Under the pieces are notes generated by a model. The model ran no database searches. It saw only the letters and a list, made by a program, of their open reading frames with translations, and had not been told where the DNA came from. This document shows positions 11,696 to 21,592 of a stretch of 64,000 bases of DNA, one piece after another. The position numbers were made by a program, and so were the translations under genes. Origin of the DNA: Dipteris shenzhenensis (lineage: Eukaryota > Polypodiophyta > Polypodiopsida > Gleicheniales); the NCBI GenBank assembly GCA_047967505.1, contig CM106539.1, one strand, 5' to 3'. The stretch's first letter is position 1. Each line of letters begins with the position of its first letter.

Positions 11696-12050
11696 TGAGG
11701 ATTACCAAAAGGCGAGCGACAAAAAGCGAGCGAGCCAAAAAAAGCGAGCAATAAAAAACAATAAAAGATTTATAAATCCCCCATTTTAGTAGCAAAAAAT
11801 AATAACTTATTCAAAAGTCCATATGTTTCCTCAATGCTAGAAGGTTAAATATGCATATAGCTTTCTGAGCCACTAACACTAATTTTTTGTATGTTCAATT
11901 TCCAATTAATTATTTGTATTAAAGACAAACCCTACAGTAACTGCAATCAAGTTCTCTCTTTGCTTGCTTGATTTTCCAATCACTTCAACTAATTGTCGCT
12001 CGCTTTTTTGGGCTTGCTCGCTTTTTCTCGCTTGCTCTATTGACTGCCTC
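11696..12050. mobile_element. 355-bp MITE inserted in copia B (hAT- or Mutator-like)
   Basis: The insert interrupts the copia frame between SRFS and the expected PRENHWRAG. It is flanked by an 8-bp direct repeat TTGGAAAA (11688-11695 and 12051-12058). Its ends form imperfect inverted repeats of ~50 bp rich in AAAAAGCGAGC words: left end gaggattaccaaaaggcgag, right end (reverse complement) gaggcagtcaatagagcaag. It has no coding capacity. An 8-bp duplication suits hAT; related Mutator-type MITEs use 9 bp. Confidence 0.75.
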
Positions 12051-12058
12051 TTGGAAAA

Positions 12059-13061
12059 CCTGCTTAGTACACCAGTCGCAAAGCTGATGTCCGACCGCGT
12101 GTTGCACAAGTAAATCAAACTGCCCACAAGCCTTCTGTACTCCGCTTTGTCCACCAGTGGTGATGAATCCTCGTTTGAGAGCTTCACTTCAACCTCCATA
12201 GGAGTGCCAACTATCTTGCACTCAGCCATGCCAAATGCCTTTAGTATCTCTCCAGCATACTTCAGCTATGAAATGAAGATCTGTTTTGGCTCTTGCCAAA
12301 CTTCAATCCCCAAACAGAAATGCATCAGTCCGAGGTCTGTCATTTCAAAATGTCTTCCTAGCAACTGCTTTGTCTGTGAGATCTTTTCTTCATGGTTCCT
12401 TGTTATGACAAGGTCGTCCACATAAAGGACCATGGTCATACACCTGCCTCCTTCTCTGCAGATATACAAATTTGCATTAGATGGGCTCCTCCTGAACCCG
12501 TTTTGCAAAAAATAGACATCAATCAACTGGTACCATGCTCGTGGGGCCTGTTTCAGCCCGTAAAGTGCCTTCTTTAATTTACAGACTTTACCTTCTGAAC
12601 TGGGGATCATGAACCGGGGATCACAAAACCTGGTGGTTGTTCCACGTATACCTCCTCCTTGATATCTCCATTCAAAAAGGTGGATCTTACATCCATTTGA
12701 AACATGGGCCAACTTTCCTGTGTTGCTAAAGCCAAAACACTACAAATTGTGATTAGTCAAGCTGTGGGAGCAAAAGTATCCTAATAATCAAAACCATGTC
12801 CTGTGTGAATCCTTTTGCCACGAGCCGAGCCTTGTACTTATCCAACATGCCGTCGGACTTGTACTTGGTCTTGTACACCCAGTTGGTGTCGATTACCTTG
12901 CATTTTGGTGGTCGATCCACAAGGTCCCAAGTTTTGTTCTTCATTATGGAGCCATACTCCGACTGCATAGCCTCCATCCACCTATCATCACCTTGTGCTT
13001 CTTCAAGACACTTGGGTTCTTCAGCATGGATCACCTTTGTCATCAAAGCATAGTTGACCAA
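12059..13061 (-). pseudogene. Copia B reverse transcriptase
   Basis: Minus-strand frames cover the copia RT domain. The first part (13061-12753) has TWDLVDRPPKCKVIDTNWVY and KARLVAKGFTQ. The second (12712-12266) has KLKKALYGLKQAPRAWYQ and the intact catalytic VLYVDDLVIT. The third (12229-12060) has AEYRRLVGSLIYLCNTRSDI. Frameshifts near 12740 and 12250 separate them, and the segment between GFTQ and the fingers is scrambled. The enzyme would copy element RNA into cDNA; this one is dead. Confidence 0.88.
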
Positions 13062-13067
13062 GTGTTC

Positions 13068-14006
13068 CTACGCCCTTCTTTGCTCCTCTAATCTCTTGGA
13101 CCGGCGGTGTTCGGATGGTTCCTCCTCAATGGCTAGAGGTTCTCTGTCGTCTAAAAGCTGCTTTACCCACTTTGGGAATGGCTGTTGCCGTTGTGGTTCT
13201 AGAGGCTCTTCTTCCTCTTCTTTATCTTGAATCCTCCCAAGCACCATTGGGGGAGCTCGGTCTGCTGTTGGTGGTTGTACTGGATGGATATCCTGAACCT
13301 GGTTGTCTGGGAAGGAAGCATCCTCCTCCAATTGATGCGGCTGTTTTGAGAAGACCACATCGTGACTTACTATTACCTTCTTGGTAACAGTATTATAGAG
13401 ACGGTAACCCTTTGCCTCTTCACTGTAGCCCAAGAAAATACACTTCCAGCTCTTCGGTTCCCATTTAGTCCTGTTAGCATCAGGGACATGCACAAAAATA
13501 TCACATCCAAAAACTCTGAAATGTGCAACTGAAGGTTTCTTACCAGAAAAGGCCTGCAGTGGAGTCATCCCGTTCACAGCCTTCGTGTAGCTACGATTTA
13601 GAATGTAAACTGCTGTGTTACATGCTTCAGCCCAAAAAGTCTTTGGCAAATCTTTCCCTTTCATCATACTCCTGCCCATTTCGCAGATGACGCGCATCTT
13701 GCATTTTGCTACTCCATTTTGCTGTAGTGTATGTGGTGGGGGTTTCTGCCTCTTGATCCCGTGACTTTTGCAGTAACTTTCAAATTCACTTGATGTGAAC
13801 TCACCTCCTCTATCTAATCTCAACTTCTTCACCTTCCTCCCCGTTTCTTTCTCGACCATTACATGCCATTCTTTGAACTTACTAAAAGCCTCATCTTTAG
13901 TCTTTAGAAAGTATATCCATATCCTTCTACTATAGTCGTCGATCAGCATCATGAAGTAGTAGGAACCACCTAAAGCTTCCATCTCCATCTTTCTGCAGAG
14001 GTCCAT
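13068..14006 (-). pseudogene. Copia B integrase
   Basis: A continuous 312-codon minus-strand frame. It includes MMLIDDYSRRIWIYFLKTKD (first catalytic Asp), LRLDRGGEFTSSEFESYC (second Asp) and QQNGVAKCKMRVICEMGR. In the family the last block reads GVAERKNR and carries the third catalytic residue, Glu; here that position is Lys (AKCK), so the DD35E triad is lost although the frame stays open. KPSVAHFRVFGC and KCIFLGYSEEAKGYRL follow. The C-terminal linker is acidic and proline-rich. Confidence 0.9.
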
Positions 14007-14140
14007 GTGAATGAGCTCTAGAGGAGCCTTTGCCCTGCTGGCCTCTTTAGGAACGAGCTCTAGAGGAGCCTTTTCCTTGCAAAGGTCCGTGTGAACGAGC
14101 TCTAGAGGAGCCTTTGCCCTGTCGGCCTCTTTAGGAAAGG
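14007..14140 (-). repeat. Three tandem copies of an integrase N-terminal segment
   Basis: GAGCTCTAGAGGAGCCTTT occurs near 14015, 14051 and 14098. On the minus strand it encodes KAPLELVHTDLC-like units, normally present once just before the integrase core. Partial duplication of the adjoining PKEA-RA segment goes with it. Confidence 0.8.
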
Positions 14141-14141
14141 G

Positions 14142-14702
14142 CTACCGATGCTGCTTGCCCATCATGCAAGCTTCAGATACATCGGGCAGATCTGTAATTT
14201 CTGTTAGGTCTGCAATCATTCCACTTTTATGCATCTTCTTTAAAGAACTAAGGTTTAGAAACCTCTCATGCCACAGCTTAGTGTTGCTCACATTAGCTCG
14301 AGCACTGAAAGCTGAGAGTTCGTAGACGTTGAACATTGCGCTATGTACCTTTACCAATGACCTTCCCTTGAAGATCCAAAATCTGTGCACCATTCTTATC
14401 GAATTGAACTTTGAGGTCCTGATCTATGATCGCAGAAATGGATGACAAGTTCCTCTTGATATCTAGCACATAAAGAACATCGGACAACTATTTTACAACT
14501 CCATCTTTACAACTCCATCTGACTTGAGAGCAATCGCACCTTTTCCTTTTGCTGGACATTTTGCATCATTGCTGATTGCTACCAGGATGTCATTCCCTAC
14601 CGGATGTAGAGAGGTATACCAATCCTTCCGACTGGTCATGTGGCGCGATGCACCACTGTCAATAATCCAAGGTTCATCCGCAGGTACATGAATTGCCTCC
14701 AT
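14142..14702 (-). pseudogene. Copia B protease and GAG-pre-integrase region
   Basis: One minus-strand frame (14702-14493) has PWIIDSGASRHMTSRKDWY; DSGA is the aspartic protease active site of copia. Another (14393-14142) has TKLWHERFLNLSSLKKMHKS and ACMMGKQHR, the pre-integrase zinc region (the usual LGH is here RFL and the usual C is M). A frame break of about 100 bp lies between them. Confidence 0.8.
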
Positions 14703-14770
14703 GAAAATCTCCTCAATTGCTACAAACAGCTCTACTGGTACTGCTTGCGTGCTGTTGCTGGACTCTTTCT

Positions 14771-15533
14771 TTACTCCATTCTTCTCATCTGCAATCTTCT
14801 TCCGGCACTCATTCTGCTTGTGGCCTGCCTTGTTGCAATAGAAGCACTTGATCTTCTTCTTTCTCTTTTTATCATCAGAAGAAGATGGGTTACCAGAGTC
14901 CTTACCCTTACCTTTCTTTGATCCAGCCTAGAAAGCTGAATCTTCTCCAATCCTCGTCTTTTGACACATCTCCTCCTCCAGAAGCATTGCGCTGAAATCC
15001 TCAAAGTTGAGGGGCAAATTTTTGTTCTACGTATTCAGCGCCGTAACAAGACCGTCATACTTTGGTGGGAGAATCCATATGCACCTTCGTGCTAGATTCT
15101 CACTGGTGATGGTGATGCCAATCGCAGTCATCTGATCGTGTAGATTCTTCACCCTGGTGATGAACTTCTCTGCCATTCCAAACTCAGACAATTTCTCGTT
15201 CGCAAGTTGAGTCTCCAGCTTCTGAATCCGCGTCTGATTCATGGTCTCGTACTGATTTTTCAAGACCGTCCATGCCTCTGCTGTGGTGACATGTTGAATT
15301 AACGCCATGACAGAATCACTTACACTGCAGACAATAGAACAGAGTGCATTTGCATTTCTTCTTGTCCACGCGAGAATCTCATCCGCAGTCGGTACTATCT
15401 GTTGTGCTGCATTGGCTGGATTAGGTCTCGCAACCGGCTTTAGGTCCACCCCAGTAGTACTATTCCAAAGCTCGTATGCGCTTAGGATGGTCTTCATCTT
15501 GAACTTCCAGAGTGGATAGTTAGTGCCGTCCAA
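14771..15533 (-). pseudogene. Copia B gag
   Basis: The first frame (15533-15027) starts MDGTNYPLWKFKMKTILSAY, the NYxxWxxxM entry of copia gag. It continues with EAWTVLKNQYETMNQTRIQK and MAEKFITRVKNLHDQM, as in the UBN2/retrotran_gag family. The second frame (15004-14771) should hold the zinc knuckle: a shifted frame around 14840-14800 gives C-NKAGHKQNEC-like sequence. Gag forms the particle that packages element RNA. A frameshift near 15015 splits it. Confidence 0.85.
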
Positions 15534-15640
15534 CTTTCCACTTTTGCAGAACAGTGGGATTCATAGTCTTGCGGGCTAGGCCATCTCTCACAATCTGCTC
15601 GCAAATAGAAACACACTACCAAATCTTCTTGCTAGAGCCC

Positions 15641-15654
15641 AAGCTTTGATACCA
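15641..15654 (-). other. Copia B primer binding site
   Basis: Plus-strand AAGCTTTGATACCA, i.e. TGGTATCAAAGCTT on the element strand, directly abuts the LTR. It is complementary to the 3' end of plant initiator tRNA-Met (usual PBS TGGTATCAGAGC), the common copia primer. Confidence 0.85.
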
Positions 15655-16387
15655 TGTAAGAAAACAATACAACGTCTGTGCTCAACAGATAACATGATCT
15701 CATATGCAAGAGAGAAAAGCAAATAGTATGGAGAATAAAAATTTTGATTACTGTAAAACTGATACAATAGATGGCGCTGCCTCCCAGCCATGCACTCCTG
15801 TGTGAGAAGCTTCGATGGCATGTTGGAAACAATAGAGGATGGAGGCTGGATGTTAAGGAATCAGGGTTGCTGTAGCCAGTGATGAATATGGGCTTCACAG
15901 GCTTGCTCTTATATAGCCACCAGTTGTAATCGGTTAGACCCAATTGGGAGACCGACCCAGTCTGCCCAATACGGCCGACTGGAGGTCGGTCTCGAAATAG
16001 GCCACCGACCACACGTTAGAACTGTGGCATAGAATAGAGCAACTAACCTACAGACTCCGTTCAACCCAGATCCATCTGAGATCATCTGGGACTCCAAATG
16101 GGCCCCGCAACTCGAGAGTGGGCTGCCCCAAGAAATGCTCCGTCTACCCTTAGTGCGGTCAGTCATCGGATGCCTTCCCGCCCTTGCATGTAGCCTAGTT
16201 GGCAGTGTGCCAACTCTATCTGAAGCCGTCTAGCCATCAGGCCACACATGGCCCCCATCTGCTGTCCAAACTAGGACTTACCAGATAACCGAGCTACTCA
16301 AATGCCTTCTCCTCATATGGGGGGCTTACAAGTAGAGTTAGCTAGTTCCCGCAGAGTTACATGAGAGTGGAGCATTGATATCTAACA
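15655..16387 (-). repeat. Copia B right LTR (5' LTR)
   Basis: 733 bp, with ends TGTAAGAAAAC and GATATCTAACA on the plus strand. It contains a GCTCTTATATAGCCACC stretch (minus strand GGTGGCTATATAAGAGC), a good TATA box for element transcription on the minus strand. Confidence 0.92.
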
Positions 16388-16596
16388 AAAAGTGCCTTGT
16401 TTTTGATGTGTGACCACTGTTTTGTAGGTCGGTGAAAAGTTATCGCAGAAATTACATCGTATGCCTATGCACAGAGATATTGGGAGTGACAAAATCATTC
16501 TTATTGCTTGTTGATGCATAATTGTCACTAGGAAGTGACTGTGTGGTCAAATACCACTCTCGTCAGTTTTGCAGATTTGCCCTTGTGAGGTAGAAG
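16388..16596. other. Junction DNA between copia B and copia C
   Basis: About 210 bp with no gene. It could be leader or LTR remnant of the plus-strand element that follows, or interrupted element A; I see no clear LTR end or primer binding site. Confidence 0.4.
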
Positions 16597-16638
16597 TTGT
16601 ATTTTTTTACAGTACATAATATCTTACAGTGTTCTCTA

Positions 16639-17720
16639 ATGGCGTTTGATACTCTTTCACAGATTGTCACTGAAAAGCTTGATAAGAACAACTTCCATGC
16701 ATGGAAGTTTAGAATGACTAATTTCCTTAAGGGAAAAGGCTATTGGGAGTTCATTATTCCTAATGTTCCCAATCAATAGAAGTTGCAGGCATTTAAAGGC
16801 TGGCATGAGAGAGCCATAAAAGTTATGTACTGGCTGTCTATCAGTATTTCAGATTATATGATTGTGCATATTCAGGATATTCAGGATGCAAGCACATCGA
16901 AGGAGGCGTGGGATACTTTGACAAAAATGTATAGCACAAATACACAAGCCAGGAAAATGCAGCTCAGGTAGGAGTTGCATAATGTGCAGAGAGAAAATAT
17001 GAGCATCAATGACTACCACATGAAGGTGAAGAAGATTGCAGATGCACTTGCTGGGTTGCCAGTGGAAGACGATTATTAGTTTCCGTGACCTTGAATGGTC
17101 TAGGAAAGGATTATGCACAATTTCGAGATCCATTGCCGTCCGTGAGAATTTTCTTGATTTTGAGGAGCTGATTGCTCTTCTAATTTCTGAAGAGCAGAGA
17201 AATGGTGGTGCATCTTCTTCAGGAGGAACTTCAAAAGAAGCTGTCTTCTACTCAAATGCTAGAAGAGGTAGAGGTAGAGGTAGAGGTAGAGCAGGCCGAT
17301 TTGGAGGCCATGGTAGAAATCAAAATATGCAGCAAATTCAAGAAAACTAGTCCTATGGAGGAGGACATGGTAACTTTGGAGGCAGGGGGAGCCAAAGAGG
17401 TCGTGGTGGATGGAAGAGAGGCCAAAATGCAAACAACAATGTTGAATGCTACTAGTGTGGTAAAATAGGTCATATGGTTAAAGACTGCTATAAAAAGTAG
17501 AATGACATCATGATTGGAAAATTGCAGCAAGGCAATTATGCATTCTCTAGTAGACAGGGTGATGACAGAAATGAGCATTTGTTTATGGTGCGGCACATGA
17601 CCAATTCTGTGACAAGTGTAGAAGAAAGCAATGATGTGTGGTATGTTGACTCAGGTGCATCAAACCACATGACAGGTCATGCAGAATGGATGCAGGATGC
17701 AAGGAAAATGAAAAGACTAT
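16639..17720 (+). pseudogene. Copia C gag and protease
   Basis: The gag frame opens MAFDTLSQIVTEKLDKNNFH and continues with EAWDTLTKMYSTNTQARKMQ. It is broken by in-frame TAG stops after NVPNQ and after KMQLR, and by a frameshift near 17075. The zinc knuckle reads ECY-stop-CGKIGHMVKDC, with TAG inside the knuckle. The protease WYVDSGASNHMTGHAEWM is intact at its DSGA site. Nearly every stop in this element is TAG, as expected if CAG or TGG codons decayed by C-to-T change. Confidence 0.8.
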
Positions 17721-18838
17721 GATTTGTGGAGACTGGTGATGATATTGTATATCCTATTGTGCAGATTGGTAAAATTCCTTTGTCTATGTAGGAAGGAAAA
17801 AAGAAATACCTGTCTGATGTTATTCATGTCTCGAATATCACCAAGAACCTGGCTTTTGTTGGTCAAATGGTTGAGTAGGGCTTAGGTCAGATTTAATTCT
17901 CATGGATGCTTTGTTGAGGATATGAAAAATAAAGATCACTTGATAGCAAAAGGGAAGAAGAAGGGTAGGATGTTTATGTTGGATGCAAACATGCCTGAAT
18001 TGAGTGCAGCAATGTTTGCACATGGGACTGGTGTAGTTGCAGATATTGATATTTGGCATGAACGCATTGGTCATGTTAATGTACAACGACTTAAATTAAT
18101 GCAAGCCCAAAATATTATTGCACGATTGCCTAAGTTCAAGGTTGCAAAAATGCATTAGGTATGTGAAGCCCGTCAATTTGGAAAACAGGCAAGGAAACCA
18201 TTTCCTAGACATGTTCAAGATAGTAAGAGGCCATTGGAATTAATCCACTCTGATGTGTGGACTACTAAAGCTGCATCTATTGGAGGCTGTCATTATTTTG
18301 TCACTTTTATTGACGACTACAGCAAAAAAGTTTGGGTGTATTTTATGAAAAAGAAAAGTGAAGTGTTTGGGCATTTCAAAGCTTTTAGAGCTATGGTTGA
18401 AAAAGAAACAGGCCTGCAAATAAAATGCTTAAGGTCCGATGGAGGGGGAGAGTACCTCTCAAATGAATTTGCAAGTTTCCTACAGGAGCATGGCATAAAG
18501 CAACAATATTCATGCAGTCATACCCCACAAGAAAATGGACTTGCAGAAAGGAAAAATAGGCATATTGGAGAGGTATCTCGTTCCATGCTCAACAAAAAAG
18601 ACCTGCCAGATTATTATTGGGTTGAAGCAGTTGCTACAGTAGTCTAGATAATGAACAGGACTCCCACCACAACAATACATGGCATGACACCAGAGGAGAG
18701 GTATACTGGTAGGAAACCAGATATTTCTCATTTGAAAGTTTTTGGTTGCATTGCCTATGTTCATGTTCCAGATGAGTTGAGATCCAAGTTGGATCCAAAA
18801 GTTGAGAAGTGCATCTTTATTGGTTATTCTCGCCAAGG
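17720..18838 (+). pseudogene. Copia C pre-integrase and integrase
   Basis: Open segments encode DIWHERIGHVNVQRLKLMQA, then the integrase core (18234-18647) with VTFIDDYSKKVWVYFMKKKS, CLRSDGGGEYLSNEFASF and HTPQENGLAERKNRHIGE. All three catalytic acidic residues are present. A TAG at 18646 interrupts before IMNRTPTTTIHGMTPEE. The frame continues through HLKVFGCIAYVHVPDELR to IGYSRQG and then ends artificially in STP sequence. Confidence 0.88.
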
Positions 18839-19694
18839 TTTATCGCCAGAGACATTCAGCAAAGACCGACAACTATTGCAAATTTGACAGTCAAGTCCTC
18901 ACCGCATTCACCTCCTCCCTTTACCTTGCCGGACTACTCTCTGCGTTAGTTGCATCCAGCTTCACCAGCAGATATGGAAGGAGAGCTGCTATCATGACGG
19001 CATGGATTTTCTTTGTTGTCGGTTCGGTTCTGAACGGCACTGCCCAGAATCTGGGAATGCTATTGTTAGGACGAGTCCTGTTGGGAATTGGCATCGGTCT
19101 TGAGATCCAAGTTCTTTATTCTGACCTTTTCCAACGTCTTCGATGCAATACGTAAAAAAGTACGATTTTCGATTTGTTGTGGAGACCCATCGGATTAACT
19201 TTACTCCTTGCACGGCGATGCAGGCTGTGCCTTTGTATCTGTCGGAGGTTGCTCCCTCGTGGTGGCGTGGTGCGCTTAACGGAATGAACGTAGTGACCCT
19301 CTCCTTGGGAGGTTTCACCGCATACCTTGTGAATTACGGCACATTAAATATCAGTCCCTACGGCTGGCGAATTTCACTTGGGTCATCTGTCGTTCCTTCG
19401 GTTTTTATCCTCATCGGATCTTTTCTCTTGCCTGATTCACCTAGCAGCCTTATCCAACGGGGCTACCTGGACAAGGGTCGTGCCATTTTAGAGAAGATGC
19501 ATGGGACATCAGATGTGGAAACAGAATTCGACGACTTAGTAAAGGCTAGTGAGGCTTCCAAGCTGGTGAAAAATCCCTGGCGTAGCATCGTAGAGCTGAA
19601 ATACCAGAGACCAAAAACGTGCCCTTGGAAACTATGGCGGATGTGTGGAAATGCCACCGTGTGTGGAGCAACATCTTACCGCCCTCACGGGTAG
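18833..19694 (+). pseudogene. STP sugar transporter pseudogene (truncated, internally deleted)
   Basis: Derived from the intact gene at 24016-25806. It keeps most of exon 2 ([20 protein letters not shown] onwards), intron 2 and the first part of exon 3 ([20 protein letters not shown]). At 19605 the sequence jumps from the exon 3 codons for VELKY straight into the end of exon 4 (CCAGAGACCAAAAACG), out of frame. The junction shows a shared TACC. Exon 1, the promoter, half of the membrane core and the normal C-terminus are missing. No functional transporter is possible. Confidence 0.93.
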
Positions 19695-19737
19695 AATGAC
19701 AACTGCATTGGAGCATTGTGACAACTGCAGTGGAGCC

Positions 19738-19805
19738 GACGGTCTGTTAACATGCTTTACACAGACGGTGTGTTAACATCCTTTACACAGACGGTATGTT
19801 AACTT
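19738..19805. repeat. 26-bp repeat, three copies, in STP 3' flank
   Basis: GACGGTNTGTTAACATSCTTTACACA occurs three times in tandem, the last copy partial. The same repeat is in the intact gene's 3' flank at about 25846-25913. Confidence 0.8.
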
Positions 19806-20595
19806 CACAATCTTGTAACATCACACCTAACTTCTTTACATCACATCCTTGAGCCCTTTCACCTTACATTAGATCACTCCAAAAAGTGTTTACATCACAT
19901 CCAAGCCCTTTCAATGAAGACATGCCATCTTAGCTCCACAAAAAGTGTGGAAAGTAGGTGCACCAAATAAGAGTCTTAGAGGACATGATTATGTATACCA
20001 CATGTCATTAAAGCTAATAATTTATGACCTTTAATAAAACCCATTGTATATAAATCGTTCGTGTAGATTTGTTATGTCATCAAGGATGTACATGTTGTGA
20101 TACCTCTGACAACAGCCTTGGAATCTCTGTCTTTAGAATCCTCATGAAACAATGATAGAAAGCCATTAGCAAAAGTAAGGACAGTACATACTCAGGGTTA
20201 TAACGAAGGAAGCACTAACACAAGACAGGCAAAGAAAGCAATGGAAACAAAGCACGCGACTATAGATTGGGCGAAAAATTATGTATCCTAGGAGAGTGTA
20301 GTCAGGTATCCCAAATGTCACAAAAGCCAATAAGTTATGACTCTTTATAAAACCTCTTGCAGATATATCGTTTATGTAGTGTTATGGATGTTCATGTTGT
20401 GATAGTGTTGACAATTGTTTCGTTGGAATCTCTATTTCTAGAATTGCCATGAGATAATGATAGATAGTCATCTATGGATATGGGGCACTTAGGGTCAGAA
20501 CCAAGGAAGCCCCTACCAAAGATAAGTGAAGAGAGCAATAGAAATAAAGCACATAACTACAGATTCACAACAAGACAAAGCACCCACAGATGCGC

Positions 20596-20793
20596 TGTCC
20601 TCCACTTAGCCTTACAACAACTAATCAAATCCAAATCGTGGTTCACTTTCTTTCCCAATTTACCAAAGGGTTTATCGGGATATGTACCACAACTGGATCG
20701 AATGACGAGCCTCTATCACCATTTCCACCGATATATAGCCTCAGGCCTCGCGGGAAACTAGGAATCTGCAACCCACAGCACCATCGATACATA
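20596..20793. other. Unassigned DNA right of the duplicated block
   Basis: About 200 bp with no recognisable feature, leading into the foldback element. Confidence 0.4.
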
Positions 20794-20931
20794 AGACACT
20801 ACCAGCGATAGTACTCACATTACCGGTGGTAATGTTCATTATCCCGACAGTGTATATTACCATCGGTATTTACACTGCCGAGATAATGAACATTACTGCC
20901 GATAATGTGAGTACTACCGTCGGTAGTGTCT
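20794..20931. repeat. Long inverted repeat (foldback element), ~60-bp arms
   Basis: The left arm 20794-20853 (AGACACTACC...) and right arm 20871-20931 (...GGTAGTGTCT) are nearly perfect reverse complements around a 17-bp loop. The outer parts contain CACTACCAGCGATAG and CTACCGTCGGTAGTG. These look like CACTA-type terminal and subterminal words folded together, so it may be a very short non-autonomous CACTA derivative or foldback MITE. Confidence 0.85.
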
Positions 20932-21592
20932 TGTGTTCCGGTGGTACTTTTATAAAATTTCCCGGTAATTTTTTCTGGTAAACTACTTGATCACATTGTT
21001 TTCACGCTACTTGGAAGAGTAATTAACGAATGCTAATAACCCCTTAACGCAAACATGAAAACATGAACATAATCCTTGAGAACGGTTCTAAATTACTTAC
21101 ATCAGTTACAAGATATTTTGGACAAATCTAACTTTCATTCTCTACTTGCAGATCTACCATCCATTCAAGATTTACCAATCGCATCATTTTACATCCATGG
21201 ATCCAAATTAGGTACAACATAAACTATAGTGTCCTATTCACTTACCATCATTTATTGATAATCTAATTAACCTAGCACATACTAAAACCAACCTCCATAC
21301 ATAACATCGTATCATAGTTATGCGACTTGTAATCTGATAATGCAGTCACTTACCATACATTTATTGATAACCTAATTAACCTAACAGATAATAAAACCTG
21401 CAACCTCCATACATAACACCGTATCATAGTTATGCGACTTGTACTCTGGTGGTGTCTTACAACAAGAAATGCACGGAGGAAGGTGCAGTCGACTATATAG
21501 AGCTGTGGAATAATGGCTAACTTTTATCTCGACACAACTTGAAAGGCGATGCTACTAGGGGATGACTGCAGTTTTACATCTACTTTAAAGGA
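20932..21592. other. Intergenic DNA containing a 108-bp tandem duplication
   Basis: Copies at 21239-21346 and 21347-~21452 start CACTTACCATCATTTATTG / CACTTACCATACATTTATTG and end ATGCGACTTGTA. They differ at several sites, so the duplication is older than the 261-bp one. No gene seen. Confidence 0.75.

Larger units (their letters stand above)
10363..16387 (-). mobile_element. Ty1/copia retrotransposon B, two LTRs, nested in element A
   Basis: LTRs at 10363-~11089 and 15655-16387 flank a 4.6-kb interior. In minus orientation the interior runs gag, protease, integrase, RT, RNase H, the order that defines Ty1/copia. A primer binding site abuts the right LTR and a polypurine tract abuts the left LTR. 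Flanking 5-mers (GAAAG before, AAAAG after) match at four of five bases, as expected for an aged target-site duplication. The LTRs are clearly diverged, mostly by transitions, so the insertion is old. All frames are broken. Confidence 0.9.
16597..18838 (+). mobile_element. Degenerate Ty1/copia element C, cut off inside integrase
   Basis: Plus-strand fragments appear in copia order. Gag: LDKNNFHAWKFRMTNFLKGK at ~16680. An RGRGRGRGRAG-rich segment at ~17265. A zinc knuckle (CGKIGHMVKDC) at 17455-17490. Protease: WYVDSGASNHMTG at 17640. Pre-integrase: DIWHERIGHVNVQRL at 18050. Integrase: FIDDYSKK, LRSDGGGEYLS and ENGLAERKNR, with the DD-E residues kept. It stops at KCIFIGYSRQG, where STP-derived DNA begins. 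No LTRs were identified. Confidence 0.85.
18833..20595 (+). repeat. Duplicated segment, copy 1 (STP gene part plus 3' flank)
   Basis: This block matches 24286-26702 in the same orientation, nearly identical throughout. Compared with copy 2 it lacks 664 bp (25061-25724 in copy 2) and has 12 extra bases at 19681-19692. The copies stop matching after TGCGC at 20595 and 26702. The left edge lies inside copia C. Confidence 0.93.

Noticed and set aside
16388-16596. Continuation of copia A to the right of element B
   Set aside because: The reverse complement does not clearly extend the pre-integrase frame of A; only a few codons could fit, which is not enough.
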